A stretch of 64,000 bases of DNA from Ignavibacteriales bacterium (GTDB lineage: Bacteria; Bacteroidota; Ignavibacteria; UBA10030), in assembly GCA_026390575.1 (NCBI GenBank), contig JAPLFR010000009.1, positions 124,001-188,000 on the forward strand, given 5' to 3'. The notes under the pieces are model-generated. The model was not told where the DNA came from. It worked only from the letters and a program-made list of their open reading frames with translations, and ran no database searches. Shown here piece by piece: positions 1 through 8,803 of the stretch (positions within the stretch are counted from its first letter, which is position 1; every line of letters starts with the position of its first letter). The translations under genes were made by a program, and so were the position numbers.

Positions 1-933
1 GGATGACGCGAGGCGATTTGCAGCAGCTGTATCCAAAGGCGTTTTCAGAAGTGCAATCATATCGGCTTTAACTTGGCCAGTCTCTTTGATCGCAGCTCGC
101 TCAAAGAACGATCGAGTTGTCTCGTTAAGACGGATTGGAAAGTCGTATTGTGCCAAACGGTTTAGTCCGGCTGAGAGGCGGTAGATGGCGTTGTCCTTTA
201 CCGGTATGGAACTATGGCCGCCCCGATTTTTCACCTCAAGTTGGAAACTGATATAAATCTTCTCACTCGTTTGGACTTCCATCTGCATCGATTTGCCGGC
301 TTTGATCTCACCGCCGCCGCCTTCGAGGTTGATAGCGAACTCTGCATTGATGAGGTCACGGCGATTTGCAAGGAGCCAAGCAATACCGTTTGCGTTGCCG
401 CCTTCCTCTTGTTCGGTCAATGCAACAATAATATCGCGATTCGGTATGAATCCCTCACTCTTCAGTCGAATAAGATTTGCAACGATGTCCGCATCTTCAC
501 ATTTCATGTCGGATGTTCCCCGGCCATAAAAGTATCCGTCCTTTTCAAGAAAGGTAAACGGATCGAACGACCAATCCTGGCGGAGCGCTTCAACAACATC
601 AAGGTGACCGATCAAGAGGATGGGGCGACGCGTGCTCTTGCCATGGTATCGTACAACGAGATTCATGTTTTCTGGTCGTGGACCTACAAGCTGGATATCA
701 CTCTCTGAAAAACCTGCCGTTCTCAGCCGTGCAGCCATCGCCTCAGCTGCTTTAGTGCTGCCGACATTTAATGTTGTATTAATCTCGATCAGTTCTCGGA
801 ATATATCGCGCGCTAATTTCTGATGATTCGCGAATGCATTGGAGTCTCCGGAGTTCTGTGAAAAAACATTAACTGATTCCGCAATTATTGCAATGAATAT
901 TATACATGCGATGGACACGAATATTTTGTTCAT
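1..933 (-). CDS. Secreted M20-family metallopeptidase (3' end cut by window edge)
   Basis: Read directly from the minus strand: an open frame of 311 codons starts at the ATG at 931-933 and runs off the left edge, so the C-terminus is missing. The N-terminus is a hydrophobic signal peptide ending near VFSQNS, so the enzyme is exported. M20 (carboxypeptidase/ArgE-type) metal-site motifs are visible in order: GHLDVVEA near residue 100 (metal His plus catalytic Asp), YGRGTSDMK near 128 (bridging Asp), and LTEQEEGGN near 160 (catalytic Glu plus metal Glu). The motif RGGHSS near 222 lies in the lid/dimerisation domain. The family uses two zinc ions to hydrolyse peptide or N-acyl bonds; the substrate cannot be told from sequence. 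It is transcribed away from the heat-shock block. No clear Shine-Dalgarno is seen. Confidence 0.85.
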   Translation of the reverse strand, partial: MNKIFVSIACIIFIAIIAESVNVFSQNSGDSNAFANHQKLARDIFRELIEINTTLNVGSTKAAEAMAARLRTAGFSESDIQLVGPRPENMNLVVRYHGKSTRRPILLIGHLDVVEALRQDWSFDPFTFLEKDGYFYGRGTSDMKCEDADIVANLIRLKSEGFIPNRDIIVALTEQEEGGNANGIAWLLANRRDLINAEFAINLEGGGGEIKAGKSMQMEVQTSEKIYISFQLEVKNRGGHSSIPVKDNAIYRLSAGLNRLAQYDFPIRLNETTRSFFERAAIKETGQVKADMIALLKTPLDTAAANRLASS

Positions 934-1261
934 AGATATTTTCTGTTTCACGTTTATCTTTTTGTTCTGAATCTTTATTAGAGGAAGGTTTTAAAACATA
1001 ATATAAAATTTTCTTCCATCGAAATCCTTCGTAATGTTTTGTTGGTGAGTTCATTTATCCGCCGTGTGTTTTGTGGAAATCACTCATGGTCGAGAGCTTT
1101 TTAGACATTACGGATTAATCGGATATTTTCTTCCTGACATATCTTCTTAAAATTCTGCCAACTTGCGTTTCTTCTATCGGAAACATTGGCAGGCGAACTG
1201 CCATAATGCCGTACTGCGGTTTTAAATCCTCTAAAATCAACCATAATCCGCATTTTTTCTG

Positions 1262-1289
1262 TTGGCACACCGTTAGTATATAGTATAGC
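1262..1289 (+). promoter_or_regulatory. Candidate sigma70-like promoter of the hsp20 genes
   Basis: TTGGCA at 1262-1267 and TATAGC at 1284-1289 are separated by 16 bp, about 33 bp upstream of the first hsp20 start codon. It sits at the end of a 390-bp AT-rich gene-free stretch (934-1322) in which I see no other gene. The TGGCAC inside it resembles a sigma54 -24 box, but the matching TTGC -12 box is absent. Predicted by eye only. Confidence 0.35.
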
Positions 1290-1322
1290 ACAACAATAAA
1301 TTAATCATAAGGAGATACACCA

Positions 1323-1727
1323 ATGTTAGTACGATTTGATTATCCAAGAACTTGCGACAGTTTGATGAATGATTTCCTTGCAACAGATAGAGTCCCGGTT
1401 AGTACAGAATTTCCGGCGCTCGATATTATCGAACAAGAAAATGAAATCGTTGTCAGTGCAGAATTGCCCGGCATGAAGAAGGAAGATGTGAAGATTACAT
1501 TCGAGAAGAATGTATTAACGATCAGCGGGGAACGAAAACCCGTTGAGTTGTCGGAAAAAGCGAAAATTCTTTTGAAAGAAACTCAATCTGACAATTTCGA
1601 ACGTTCAGTGAAGTTAGGATTTGAAGTAGATGCATCCAAGATATTCGCAGAAATGAGCAATGGTATTTTAACAATCACGCTGCCGAAAACCGAAGCGGTC
1701 AAGGCGCGAGAAATATCAATTAACTAA
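1323..1727 (+). CDS. Small heat-shock protein, Hsp20/alpha-crystallin family (copy 1)
   Basis: ATP-independent holdase that binds unfolding proteins and passes them to DnaK/ClpB. The 134-residue product has a short N-terminal arm, then an alpha-crystallin domain from about residue 33 to the end. The hallmark ELPGMKKEDVKI (about 51-62) and the beta9-like GILTITLPK near the C-terminus are both visible. The tail after LPK is short and lacks an obvious I-x-I anchor apart from the final EISIN. Start ATG has a strong upstream AAGGAG. It is followed 28 bp later by a second Hsp20 gene; the two are probably co-transcribed, and they differ enough in sequence to be old paralogues rather than a recent duplication. 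Confidence 0.93.
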   Translation: MLVRFDYPRTCDSLMNDFLATDRVPVSTEFPALDIIEQENEIVVSAELPGMKKEDVKITFEKNVLTISGERKPVELSEKAKILLKETQSDNFERSVKLGFEVDASKIFAEMSNGILTITLPKTEAVKAREISIN

Positions 1728-1755
1728 ATAAACAATCTTAAAGGAGGGTATACGT

Positions 1756-2220
1756 ATGTCACTCGTACGATGGAATCCAGCTCGCGAATTAGCGACCTGG
1801 CCCTCTGATCTGTTTGGGATTCAGAGGGAAATGAATAGAATGTTCGATGGTTTCTTCCGCGGCACAACCGATGAAGATTATGCAATCTCATCGTGGACGC
1901 CAGCAGTTGATATTGCCGAACATGATGATGAATATTTGGTGAAGGTGGAATTACCCGGAGTGAATAAGGATGAAGTGAAACTCACGCTTGAGAACAACAT
2001 CCTGACGATCCGTGGTGAGAAGAAACACGAGAAGGAAACGAAGAAGGAGAATTATCACCGCGTGGAGCGGGGTTATGGTTCTTTCCAAAGATCCTTCACA
2101 CTTCCGGCTGCGGTAAAATCTGACAAGATCGATGCATCGTACAAAGACGGCATCTTGACGGTCTCATTGCCGAAAGCCGATGAAGCGAAACCAAAGCAAA
2201 TAGAAGTCAAAGTGAAATAA
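1756..2220 (+). CDS. Small heat-shock protein, Hsp20/alpha-crystallin family (copy 2)
   Basis: Second holdase chaperone, 154 residues, closer to the classical bacterial class-A type: N-terminal RWNPARELATWPSDLF, then an alpha-crystallin domain (about 47-150). ELPGVNKDEVKLTLENN and the late GILTVSLPKADE block are clear. An I-x-V-like element (IEVKVK) ends the protein and could dock into a neighbouring subunit. It is preceded by a perfect AAGGAGGG ribosome-binding site and follows copy 1 by 28 bp. The next gene is dnaK, so holdases and refolding machine are clustered. Confidence 0.95.
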   Translation: MSLVRWNPARELATWPSDLFGIQREMNRMFDGFFRGTTDEDYAISSWTPAVDIAEHDDEYLVKVELPGVNKDEVKLTLENNILTIRGEKKHEKETKKENYHRVERGYGSFQRSFTLPAAVKSDKIDASYKDGILTVSLPKADEAKPKQIEVKVK

Positions 2221-2230
2221 TAAACAACGT

Positions 2231-2262
2231 GGATGAATAAAATTCATCCATTGATCGATCAA
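2231..2262. other. Two perfect palindromes between hsp20 and dnaK
   Basis: GGATGAAT (2231-2238) and ATTCATCC (2242-2249) form a perfect 8-bp inverted repeat with a 3-nt spacer. TTGATCGATCAA (2251-2262) follows immediately as a perfect 12-bp palindrome. No T-run follows, so this is not a classic terminator. It may be an operator for dnaK or an mRNA hairpin separating hsp20 from dnaK. It does not match CIRCE. Confidence 0.4.
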
Positions 2263-2366
2263 CGCGTCAATCAGGGTCGGGTTTGAAGTGGAACAAATCC
2301 GGCCCGTTGGCGCATAAATCCACAGAGCAGCGGTATACAAGCCGCGAGAGTAAAAGGAGTTACACA

Positions 2367-4343
2367 ATGTCAAAAAACGCAGGAAAAATAATCGGTATTG
2401 ATCTTGGAACAACCAACTCGGTTGTTGCGGTGATGGAAGGCAATGATCCCGTTGTCATTGCAAACGCCGAAGGTGCGCGTACCACACCATCGGTAGTTGG
2501 ATTTGCAAAGTCAGGTGAACGGCTTGTTGGAGCGGCTGCTAAGCGTCAAGCAGTGACGAATTCACAAAATACCGTCTTTTCTATTAAACGCTTTATGGGA
2601 AGGTTCTTCAATGAAGTGAACGAAGAAATGAAGTTGGTTCCTTACAATGTGGTTCATGGCGATAACAACACTGCACGTGTGCAGATAGGTGATCGCGTCT
2701 ATTCGCCTTCTGAAATATCTTCGATGATTCTTCAGAAAATGAAACAGACAGCAGAAGATTACCTTGGTACAAAAATCACTGAAGCGGTTATTACAGTGCC
2801 CGCATACTTCAATGATGCACAGCGGCAGGCAACAAAAGAAGCAGGTGAAATAGCCGGCCTGAATGTCCGGCGTATTATCAACGAACCGACTGCGGCGGCA
2901 TTGGCATACGGTTTGGATAAAAAGCACAAAGATTCTAAAGTAGCAGTATTCGATCTTGGCGGCGGAACATTTGATATCTCCGTGCTAGAATTAGGTGAAG
3001 GTGTGTTCGAAGTAAAATCGACGAACGGTGACACACACCTTGGCGGCGATAACTTCGATATGCGTGTGCTTGAATACATTGCAGATGAATTCAAGAAAAC
3101 AGAAAGTATAGATCTTCGCAAAGATCCTATGGCACTTCAGCGTTTGCGTGAAGCAGCTGAAAAAGCAAAGATGGAACTATCTCAGTTGCTGCAGACGGAA
3201 ATTAATCTGCCGTTTATCACGGCAACAGCGGAAGGCCCAAAGCACTTAAACATGACGCTCACACGGGCGAAGTTAGAACAACTTGTGGAAGATTTAGTAC
3301 AGCGTTGTCTCCCGCCAGTGGAAAAAGCACTAAAGGATTCCGGACTTAATCCGAATCAGATTGATGAGATTATTCTCGTCGGCGGAATGACGCGTATGCC
3401 GCGTGTTCAGCAGTTGGTAAAGGATATTTTTGGTAAAGAAGGGCACAAAGGCGTAAATCCGGATGAGGTTGTTGCAATAGGCGCAGCAATTCAAGGCGGT
3501 GTGCTTTCCGGCGATGTTACAGATGTACTATTGCTTGACGTCACGCCATTATCGCTCGGTATCGAAACGCTTGGCGGTGTGATGACGCCGATGATTCAAG
3601 CAAACACAACTATTCCGACAAAGAAAAGTGAAATATTCTCAACGGCATCGGACAGCCAGCCCTCTGTAGAGATTCACGTTTTACAGGGTGAGCGTCCAAT
3701 GGCTGTAGATAACCGCACGCTTGGCCAATTTCATTTAGACGGTATTCCGCCTGCACCGCGCGGTGTCCCTCAGATCGAAGTTACTTTCGATATCGATGCG
3801 AACGGCATGCTGCATGTCTCTGCAAAAGATAAAGCAACGAACAAAGAACAATCCATTCGTATTACTTCTTCCAGCGGATTGAGCAAAGAAGAAGTAGAGA
3901 AAATGAAGGCAGATGCGACAGCACATGCCACTGAAGATAAGAAGCGGAAAGATGAAATCGAGACGAAGAATCAAGCGGACAATCTCGTCTTCCAAACACG
4001 CAAGCAACTGAAAGACCTTGCCGATAAGATGGACGCCGACACAAAGTCGAAAGTGGAAGCAGCAGCAAATGCTCTTGAAGAAGCAATCAAGGGCAACAAC
4101 CCCACGGATATTAAGGCTAAGACAGAAGCGCTCAACAATGCCTGGAATGAAGCATCGACAAAGATGTATGAGTCGGCGAAAAGTCAACAAGCACCGCCCA
4201 CAGGGCAACCAGGAGCAGGTGGACAGCAACAAGGTCCATTCGCAGGCGGCCAACCGGGTGCAGGTCCGCAGCAACAGCAAAGCGGCGATCAAGGCGGCAA
4301 GAAAGTAGAGAATGCCGACTTCGAGGTGGTGGACGATAAGTAA
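2367..4343 (+). CDS. dnaK: Chaperone protein DnaK (Hsp70)
   Basis: Central ATP-driven chaperone. I start it at the ATG at 2367 ([18 protein letters not shown]), which has AAAGGAG just upstream; the frame is open 84 bp further but that extension is not Hsp70-like. The product is 658 residues, normal for DnaK is about 610-640. The nucleotide-binding domain carries the phosphate-1 motif [10 protein letters not shown], the signature [14 protein letters not shown] and [13 protein letters not shown]. The linker [19 protein letters not shown] leads into the substrate-binding domain with the [12 protein letters not shown] strand. The C-terminal tail is long and rich in Gln, Gly and Pro and ends EVVDDK, close to the canonical EEVKDKK terminus. 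A minor oddity is an inserted [11 protein letters not shown] loop in the nucleotide-binding domain. dnaJ and grpE are not in this window. No CIRCE is visible upstream. Confidence 0.98.
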   Translation: MSKNAGKIIGIDLGTTNSVVAVMEGNDPVVIANAEGARTTPSVVGFAKSGERLVGAAAKRQAVTNSQNTVFSIKRFMGRFFNEVNEEMKLVPYNVVHGDNNTARVQIGDRVYSPSEISSMILQKMKQTAEDYLGTKITEAVITVPAYFNDAQRQATKEAGEIAGLNVRRIINEPTAAALAYGLDKKHKDSKVAVFDLGGGTFDISVLELGEGVFEVKSTNGDTHLGGDNFDMRVLEYIADEFKKTESIDLRKDPMALQRLREAAEKAKMELSQLLQTEINLPFITATAEGPKHLNMTLTRAKLEQLVEDLVQRCLPPVEKALKDSGLNPNQIDEIILVGGMTRMPRVQQLVKDIFGKEGHKGVNPDEVVAIGAAIQGGVLSGDVTDVLLLDVTPLSLGIETLGGVMTPMIQANTTIPTKKSEIFSTASDSQPSVEIHVLQGERPMAVDNRTLGQFHLDGIPPAPRGVPQIEVTFDIDANGMLHVSAKDKATNKEQSIRITSSSGLSKEEVEKMKADATAHATEDKKRKDEIETKNQADNLVFQTRKQLKDLADKMDADTKSKVEAAANALEEAIKGNNPTDIKAKTEALNNAWNEASTKMYESAKSQQAPPTGQPGAGGQQQGPFAGGQPGAGPQQQQSGDQGGKKVENADFEVVDDK

Positions 4344-4422
4344 GTCGATGAGTATAAAGTATGTGAGTAAATGAGCAAAAGATAACAGAGAGCTTGGTGA
4401 ATACTCACCGATCTGAGATACG

Positions 4423-4458
4423 AACGAAAGGCGAGGAGATCCCTCGCCTTTCGTTTTT
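4423..4458 (+). terminator. Rho-independent terminator after dnaK
   Basis: Perfect 14-bp stem: AACGAAAGGCGAGG (4423-4436) pairs with CCTCGCCTTTCGTT (4442-4455) around a 5-nt loop, followed by a run of T. It ends the hsp20-dnaK transcript. Confidence 0.9.
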
Positions 4459-4532
4459 GTTGCGGTGGTGTCGGGAATTACTTCCCACACAAACAGAAAA
4501 TCATAGTTGCGATTACTAGAGAGGAAAGTAAA

Positions 4533-4796
4533 ATGTCCAACTCAACAATTGCACTTTTATTATTCATCGGAATTATCATTTCTCTGCTGACTGTCATTAT
4601 CTATACAATTGCACATAAAGACAAAAAAGATTTACAGCGGTCCGGCAGTTTTGCTTCAATGGCAGCATTGCATGATATGGGAGGAAAAGATGAACAGAAT
4701 GCAATTGAAACGGTGATAGAGCAGCAGGCAGAAAAGAAGTGGAAAGAACAAGAGAGTGGAGAAGAAAACAATCAAAATCGAGAAGACACAAAGTGA
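4533..4796 (+). CDS. Small single-pass membrane protein, unknown function
   Basis: 87 residues: a hydrophobic helix (about 5-27, LLLFIGIIISLLTVIIY) followed by a charged cytosolic or periplasmic tail rich in Glu, Lys, Gln and Asn. A short conserved-looking patch FASMAALHDMGGK follows the helix. Upstream GAGAGGAAAG is a good ribosome-binding site. It lies between the dnaK terminator and the disrupted region in front of clpB. I do not recognise the family. The regular composition, RBS and membrane helix argue that it is a real gene. Confidence 0.65.
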   Translation: MSNSTIALLLFIGIIISLLTVIIYTIAHKDKKDLQRSGSFASMAALHDMGGKDEQNAIETVIEQQAEKKWKEQESGEENNQNREDTK

Positions 4797-4837
4797 TGCA
4801 AAAACTAATCACTGATCACTATTAACTGATAACCGTT

Positions 4838-4891
4838 ATGAACTTTAATAAATTTACCATTAAATCTCAGGAAGCGGTGCAGAATATATAG
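4838..4891 (+). pseudogene. Orphan copy A of the clpB 5' end
   Basis: From ATG at 4838 the DNA matches the first ~54 bp of the intact clpB at 5798 and encodes [16 protein letters not shown] before an in-frame TAG. Differences from clpB are mainly third-position (AAC/AAT, TTT/TTC, ACC/ACA, GCG/GCT), so the copy is old enough to have drifted yet has stayed almost synonymous. It is directly followed by the palindromic element at 4899. Immediately upstream lies a period-7 tract (4803-4837: AATCACT, GATCACT, ATTAACT, GATAACC). Confidence 0.85.
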
Positions 4892-4898
4892 GGAAAAG

Positions 4899-5029
4899 AC
4901 TCCCTCTCCTTCAGGAGAGGGTCGGGGTGAGGTCAAAAAAAGAAAAAAATGACCCCATCCTATTGGAAATAGTCATGTGCATTCGCACATATTATTCTAG
5001 GCCTCCGGCTCCCTAAAGTGGAAGGAATT
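4899..5029. repeat. Palindromic element, copy 1 (left end L1 plus right end R1)
   Basis: The left part (4899-4935) has a perfect hairpin CCCTCTCCT/AGGAGAGGG then GTCGGGGTGAGGTCA. An A-rich spacer follows, then the right part (4950-5029): TGACCCCATCCT, a small TGTGC-attc-GCACA hairpin, and GGCTCCCTAAAGTGGAAGGA. Read on the opposite strand the right part (TCCTTCCACTTTAGGGAG...GGATGGGGTCA) resembles the left part, so the whole is an imperfect inverted repeat with ACTCC-type outer ends. The same left and right parts recur at 5600-5754, and the right part again at 5428-5508. Confidence 0.85.
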
Positions 5030-5061
5030 GTAAAAGAATAAAAACGTCAGAGTTAAGATCG

Positions 5062-5430
5062 TTGGGCAAGTATATTTTAAAATATCCACATCGCAATATT
5101 CAGACTGCAAGAATGTTGCGAAAGACAATGACCGATGTTGAACGAAAACTTTGGTCAAAGCTGCGATCTCACCAACTTGGTGTAAAATTTAGGCGTCAAG
5201 TTCCGTTCGGTAATTATATTGCTGATTTTATATCTCTTGAAGCACATCTTGTTATCGAGCTTGATGGTTACCAACATTATCAAGAGGATGCAATTAAACA
5301 GGATAAACTAAGAGATCAATATTTTACAAATGAAGGATTTACTGTGTTAAGATTTAACAATACGGAAGTGACTGAGAATATGGATGGTGTATTAGAAACA
5401 ATTTGGGAAAAATTACCGGATAAAAAATGA
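5062..5430 (+). CDS. DUF559-family endonuclease-like protein
   Basis: 122 residues from a TTG start at 5062 (a shorter ATG start at 5113 would drop 17 residues). It matches the DUF559 family, which has a Vsr/PD-(D/E)xK-like nuclease fold. Family landmarks are visible: MTDVERKLWSKLR near 23-35, the core KFRRQVPFGNYIADF near 43-57, LVIELDGYQH near 63-72 (putative catalytic Glu and Asp), and FTVLRFNN near 93-100. Biochemical function of DUF559 is not established. The gene is bracketed by palindromic element parts, and its stop codon TGA at 5428-5430 is itself the first bases of element part R2. That context suggests it is the cargo, or the mobility/cleavage protein, of the repeat family. Confidence 0.85.
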   Translation: MGKYILKYPHRNIQTARMLRKTMTDVERKLWSKLRSHQLGVKFRRQVPFGNYIADFISLEAHLVIELDGYQHYQEDAIKQDKLRDQYFTNEGFTVLRFNNTEVTENMDGVLETIWEKLPDKK

Positions 5431-5508
5431 CCCCATCCTGTCGAAAATAGTTATGTGCATTCGCACATGTTATTCTATGCCTCTGGCTCCCTACAGGGGA
5501 AGGAGTTG
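5428..5508. repeat. Palindromic element right part (R2) after the DUF559 gene
   Basis: Closely matches 4950-5029: TGACCCCATCCT, a TGTGCATTCGCACA hairpin, then CTCTGGCTCCCTACAGGGGAAGGAG. It begins at the DUF559 stop codon. No matching left part is seen between R1 and the DUF559 start, so this unit looks either composite or left-truncated. Confidence 0.8.
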
Positions 5509-5540
5509 ATTGTTGTTCTTTTTAAATATTAGAGGTAATC

Positions 5541-5594
5541 ATGAACTTCAATAAATTTATAATTAGATCTCAAGAAGCGGTTCAAAAAAATAGG
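5541..5594 (+). pseudogene. Orphan copy B of the clpB 5' end
   Basis: A second repeat of the clpB start (MNFNKFIIRSQEAVQK), preceded by AGAGGTAATC, the same 10 bp that precede the true clpB ATG. The frame stays open to 5741 but leaves clpB homology after ~17 codons and reads through the palindromic element, so it is not a functional ClpB. If translated it would give a 66-residue chimeric peptide. Differences from the intact gene include Thr7 to Ile and Lys9 to Arg, making this copy more diverged at protein level than copy A. Confidence 0.85.
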
Positions 5595-5599
5595 CAAAA

Positions 5600-5754
5600 A
5601 CTCCCTCTCCTTCAGGAGAGGGCCGGGGTGAGGTCATTATGTTATTGTATTTTGAAATATTTATCTGACAAAATGAATGACACAATCCTAGAAGTTGAAG
5701 TGGATTTCATCCGCCATATTATCAGGTCTCCGGCTCCCTAAAGAGGAAGAAGTT
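5600..5754. repeat. Palindromic element, copy 2 (L2 plus degenerate R3)
   Basis: L2 (5600-5636) is nearly identical to L1: CTCCCTCTCCTTCAGGAGAG then GGCCGGGGTGAGGTCA. The right part (about 5675-5754) is a decayed version of R1/R2: ATGACACAATCCT at the left and GTCTCCGGCTCCCTAAAGAGGAAGA at the right. The ~40 bp between them resemble no gene. It ends about 43 bp before the intact clpB start. Confidence 0.8.
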
Positions 5755-5797
5755 TTTTATTATGATTGTATAAAAGACCGAGTAAACAGAGGTAATC

Positions 5798-8431
5798 ATG
5801 AATTTCAATAAATTTACAATTAAATCTCAGGAAGCTGTGCAGAATGCACAGGAGATTGCATCAAGTTACAGCAATCAAGTTGTCGAACCAGAGCACTTGT
5901 TGGCGGCACTGGTGCAAGATAGCGAAGGCATCGTCGTGCCGATCCTGCAAAAACTTGGTACTAACGTTAACTATCTCAAAATAAAAATTAACGAGACGGT
6001 GGAACATTTGCCAAAAGTGCAAGGTTCCGGTCTCGGTAATCAACATATCTCACCTCAACTCGGGCAAGTTTTTGAATCTGCACAGCAGGAAGCGCAGCAG
6101 CTCAAAGATGAATATGTCAGCACCGAACATTTACTCCTGGGATTACTTGCAGCAAAGTCATCTGTGACGAAACTGTTAACTGATCAAGGTGTATCCAAAG
6201 AAAGTATTTACAAAGCGCTGAAAGATGTGCGCGGCACACAGCGTGTGACCGACCAGACTCCGGAGGATAAGTACCAATCTCTCGAGCGGTTTGGACGCGA
6301 CCTGAACGATCTCGCGCGTAAAGGCAAATTAGATCCGGTCATCGGACGCGAAGAAGAGATTCGTCGTGTACTTCAAGTGCTTTCACGCCGTACAAAGAAT
6401 AATCCAGTGCTTATTGGCGATCCGGGTGTCGGCAAAACAGCAATTGCAGAGGGTATTGCGCAGCGCATTGTGCAGGGCGATGTTCCAGAGAGTTTGAAAA
6501 CGAAGCGTATTATTGCACTCGATATGGGAACGCTGGTTGCAGGCACAAGCTTCCGTGGACAGTTTGAAGAACGCTTAAAGGCGGTCCTGAAAGAAGTAAC
6601 CGATTCGAACGGGGAAATTATTCTCTTCATCGATGAACTGCATACACTCGTTGGCGCTGGCGCAGCTCAGGGCTCCGTTGATGCGTCGAATATGCTGAAA
6701 CCGGCACTTGCACGCGGTGACTTGCGAGCCATTGGTGCCACGACTATTGATGAATATCGAAAATATATCGAGAAAGATCCTGCACTGGAACGGCGATTCC
6801 AACCGGTGCTTGTGGAAGAACCGACGGTGGAAGATACGATTTCTATTTTGCGCGGACTCAAAGAGCGGTATGAAGTGCATCACGGTGTACGTATCACGGA
6901 CGGCGCAATTGTTGCGGCAGCGCAGTTAAGCCACCGTTATATATCAGATCGCTTCCTGCCCGACAAGGCAATCGATTTAGTGGATGAAGCTGCCTCGAAA
7001 CTTCGCATGGAAATCGATTCGATGCCGGAAGAATTGGATGATGTTGAACGCCGAATCAAACAATTAGAAATTGAGCGTGAAGCGGTAAAGCGCGAGAAAG
7101 ATATTGACTCGAAATCTCGTTTGGGAGAAATCGAACACGAACTTGCCGACTTGAATCAAACTCGCTCCGAGTTGAAGGCGCACTGGCAGTTGGAAAAGGG
7201 ATTGATTCAATCCATCCGAAAAATGAAGGGAGATATTGACAACACAAAAAAGGATGCAGAACAACAAGAGCGGCAAGGCAATCTTGGCCGTGTGGCAGAA
7301 TTGCGTTACGGTGTTATTGCAGGATTAGAAAAGCAATTGAAGGAAGCATCGCTGAAATTGAACGAAGTACAAAAGACTCAAAAGATGCTGAAGGAAGAAG
7401 TCGATGCGGAAGATATTGCAGAAATTGTTGCAAAATGGACCGGCATTCCTGTCCAACGTATGTTAGAAAGCGATCGGACGAAGCTTCTCCATTTAGAAGA
7501 TCGGATTCATGAGAGGTTGATCGATCAGGAAGATGCTGTAAAAGCTGTGGCAGATGCAATTAGAAGAAGTCGTGCAGGATTGCAGGATGAACGGAAACCA
7601 ATAGGTTCGTTTATCTTCCTCGGCAGTACCGGCGTTGGGAAAACTGAATTGGCAAAAGCACTTGCTGAATTTCTTTTCAATGATGAAAATGCTGTTGTGC
7701 GGATTGATATGTCAGAATACATGGAAAAGTTTTCCGTATCGCGGCTAATCGGCGCACCGCCGGGGTATGTTGGTTACGAAGAAGGCGGTCAGTTAACAGA
7801 GGCAGTGCGGAGAAAACCGTACTCGGTTGTTCTTCTCGATGAGATTGAAAAAGCGCATCCGGAAGTGTTCAATGTCCTTTTACAATTGCTGGATGAAGGC
7901 AGGTTGACGGACAGCAAAGGGCGGACAGTGAATTTCAAAAACACCATCGTCATTATGACATCGAATCTTGGTTCTCAACTGATTCAAGAGAAGATGGATA
8001 CGTTGACAGAAGAGAATCGCGACGACCTGATGGGTGAACTGCGCGTACAGCTTCTTGAAATGCTCAGACAATCTGTGCGTCCGGAGTTTCTCAATCGCAT
8101 TGACGAGATCATTCTTTTCAAACCGCTCACAATGACTGAACTGGAAAAAATTGTCGAGCTGCAATTGCGACAAGTGCAGAAACTGGTGGCAGATAAGAAT
8201 ATTATATTAAATTTTACTGCTGAGGCGAAAGAGCGTCTTGCGACAATCGGATACGATCCAAGTTATGGTGCGCGGCCATTGAAACGAGTGATTCAAAAAT
8301 ATGTTATCAACATATTATCAGAAAAACTTCTTTCCGGTGACGTTGTGGATGGAGATACGGTTGAGATTGGCACAGATAACCGCGGGATGATTGCGTTCGT
8401 GAAAAAAGTGAAACCGGAATCATTGAAATAA
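5798..8431 (+). CDS. clpB: ATP-dependent disaggregase ClpB
   Basis: Hexameric AAA+ machine that pulls polypeptides out of aggregates together with DnaK. At 877 residues it is full length. Order of parts: Clp-N repeats (1-145); first AAA+ with Walker [14 protein letters not shown] (about 203-215) and Walker [12 protein letters not shown] (about 275-285); the coiled-coil M domain (about 405-525), which separates ClpB from ClpA/ClpC; second AAA+ with [15 protein letters not shown] (about 606-620) and [12 protein letters not shown] (about 675-686); and a C-terminal D2-small domain. No ClpP-binding IGF loop is evident, as expected for ClpB. The start ATG has AGAGGT upstream. The 5' side is disrupted by two extra clpB-start copies and palindromic elements, so its promoter must lie in or beyond that region. 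Confidence 0.98.
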   Translation: MNFNKFTIKSQEAVQNAQEIASSYSNQVVEPEHLLAALVQDSEGIVVPILQKLGTNVNYLKIKINETVEHLPKVQGSGLGNQHISPQLGQVFESAQQEAQQLKDEYVSTEHLLLGLLAAKSSVTKLLTDQGVSKESIYKALKDVRGTQRVTDQTPEDKYQSLERFGRDLNDLARKGKLDPVIGREEEIRRVLQVLSRRTKNNPVLIGDPGVGKTAIAEGIAQRIVQGDVPESLKTKRIIALDMGTLVAGTSFRGQFEERLKAVLKEVTDSNGEIILFIDELHTLVGAGAAQGSVDASNMLKPALARGDLRAIGATTIDEYRKYIEKDPALERRFQPVLVEEPTVEDTISILRGLKERYEVHHGVRITDGAIVAAAQLSHRYISDRFLPDKAIDLVDEAASKLRMEIDSMPEELDDVERRIKQLEIEREAVKREKDIDSKSRLGEIEHELADLNQTRSELKAHWQLEKGLIQSIRKMKGDIDNTKKDAEQQERQGNLGRVAELRYGVIAGLEKQLKEASLKLNEVQKTQKMLKEEVDAEDIAEIVAKWTGIPVQRMLESDRTKLLHLEDRIHERLIDQEDAVKAVADAIRRSRAGLQDERKPIGSFIFLGSTGVGKTELAKALAEFLFNDENAVVRIDMSEYMEKFSVSRLIGAPPGYVGYEEGGQLTEAVRRKPYSVVLLDEIEKAHPEVFNVLLQLLDEGRLTDSKGRTVNFKNTIVIMTSNLGSQLIQEKMDTLTEENRDDLMGELRVQLLEMLRQSVRPEFLNRIDEIILFKPLTMTELEKIVELQLRQVQKLVADKNIILNFTAEAKERLATIGYDPSYGARPLKRVIQKYVINILSEKLLSGDVVDGDTVEIGTDNRGMIAFVKKVKPESLK

Positions 8432-8497
8432 TTTGTAACTATTCAATATAACAATTGAACATTACAGATAATTCGGATTTACTAATCAGTATGTGTG

Positions 8498-8803
8498 GAA
8501 CTCCTATGGAGTTCTGCATTATATTTGTTTTGGAGAATTATAAACGTACAATCCCTGCCTGCGGCAGGCAGGCCTATGGGATTGGTGGATTTCAGATTTG
8601 AATGAAAGACTCCATAAGAAACACATGTTTGTAACGAATGGATGTCTGCACTATATTTTTATCGGGAAATTAGAAACGTACAATCCATGCCAGCGGCAGG
8701 CAGGAGTACGAGATTGGTAGAATTCAGATTGTGGGGAACGACTCCGTAGGAGTCGTATGTTTGTAACAAAAGCAGATAAAAGAGAGAACTCCGTTAGGAG
8801 TTC
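8498..8803. repeat. Two tandem ~130-bp repeat units bounded by GAACTCC/GGAGTTC palindromes
   Basis: In the gene-free 8432-8924 stretch, 8514-8641 and 8642-8774 are diverged direct repeats. They share CTGCA-TATATTT, AAACGTACAATCC, a GC-rich GGCAGGCAGG palindrome, GATTGGT, TTCAGATT, and TATGTTTGTAAC. Hairpins GAACTCC-TAT-GGAGTTC (8498-8514), GACTCCGTAGGAGTC (about 8730-8746) and GAACTCC-GTTA-GGAGTTC (8786-8803) punctuate the units. This architecture is like paired REP/BIME elements. No ORF is associated. Confidence 0.8.

Noticed and set aside
214-708. 164-residue plus-strand open frame at the left edge
   Set aside because: It is antisense to a clear M20 peptidase whose catalytic motifs read on the minus strand; the plus-strand protein has no recognisable features.
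1262-1280. sigma54-type promoter before hsp20 (TGGCAC)
   Set aside because: The -24-like TGGCAC is present but the required TTGC at -12 is TAGT; a sigma70-like reading with 16-bp spacing fits better.
2283-2366. 28-residue N-terminal extension of DnaK
   Set aside because: The extension is not Hsp70-like and ATG 2367 has an ideal AAAGGAG.
5541-5741. 66-residue ORF beginning like ClpB
   Set aside because: Only the first ~17 codons are clpB; the rest reads through a palindromic repeat. Treated as an orphan 5' copy, not a gene.
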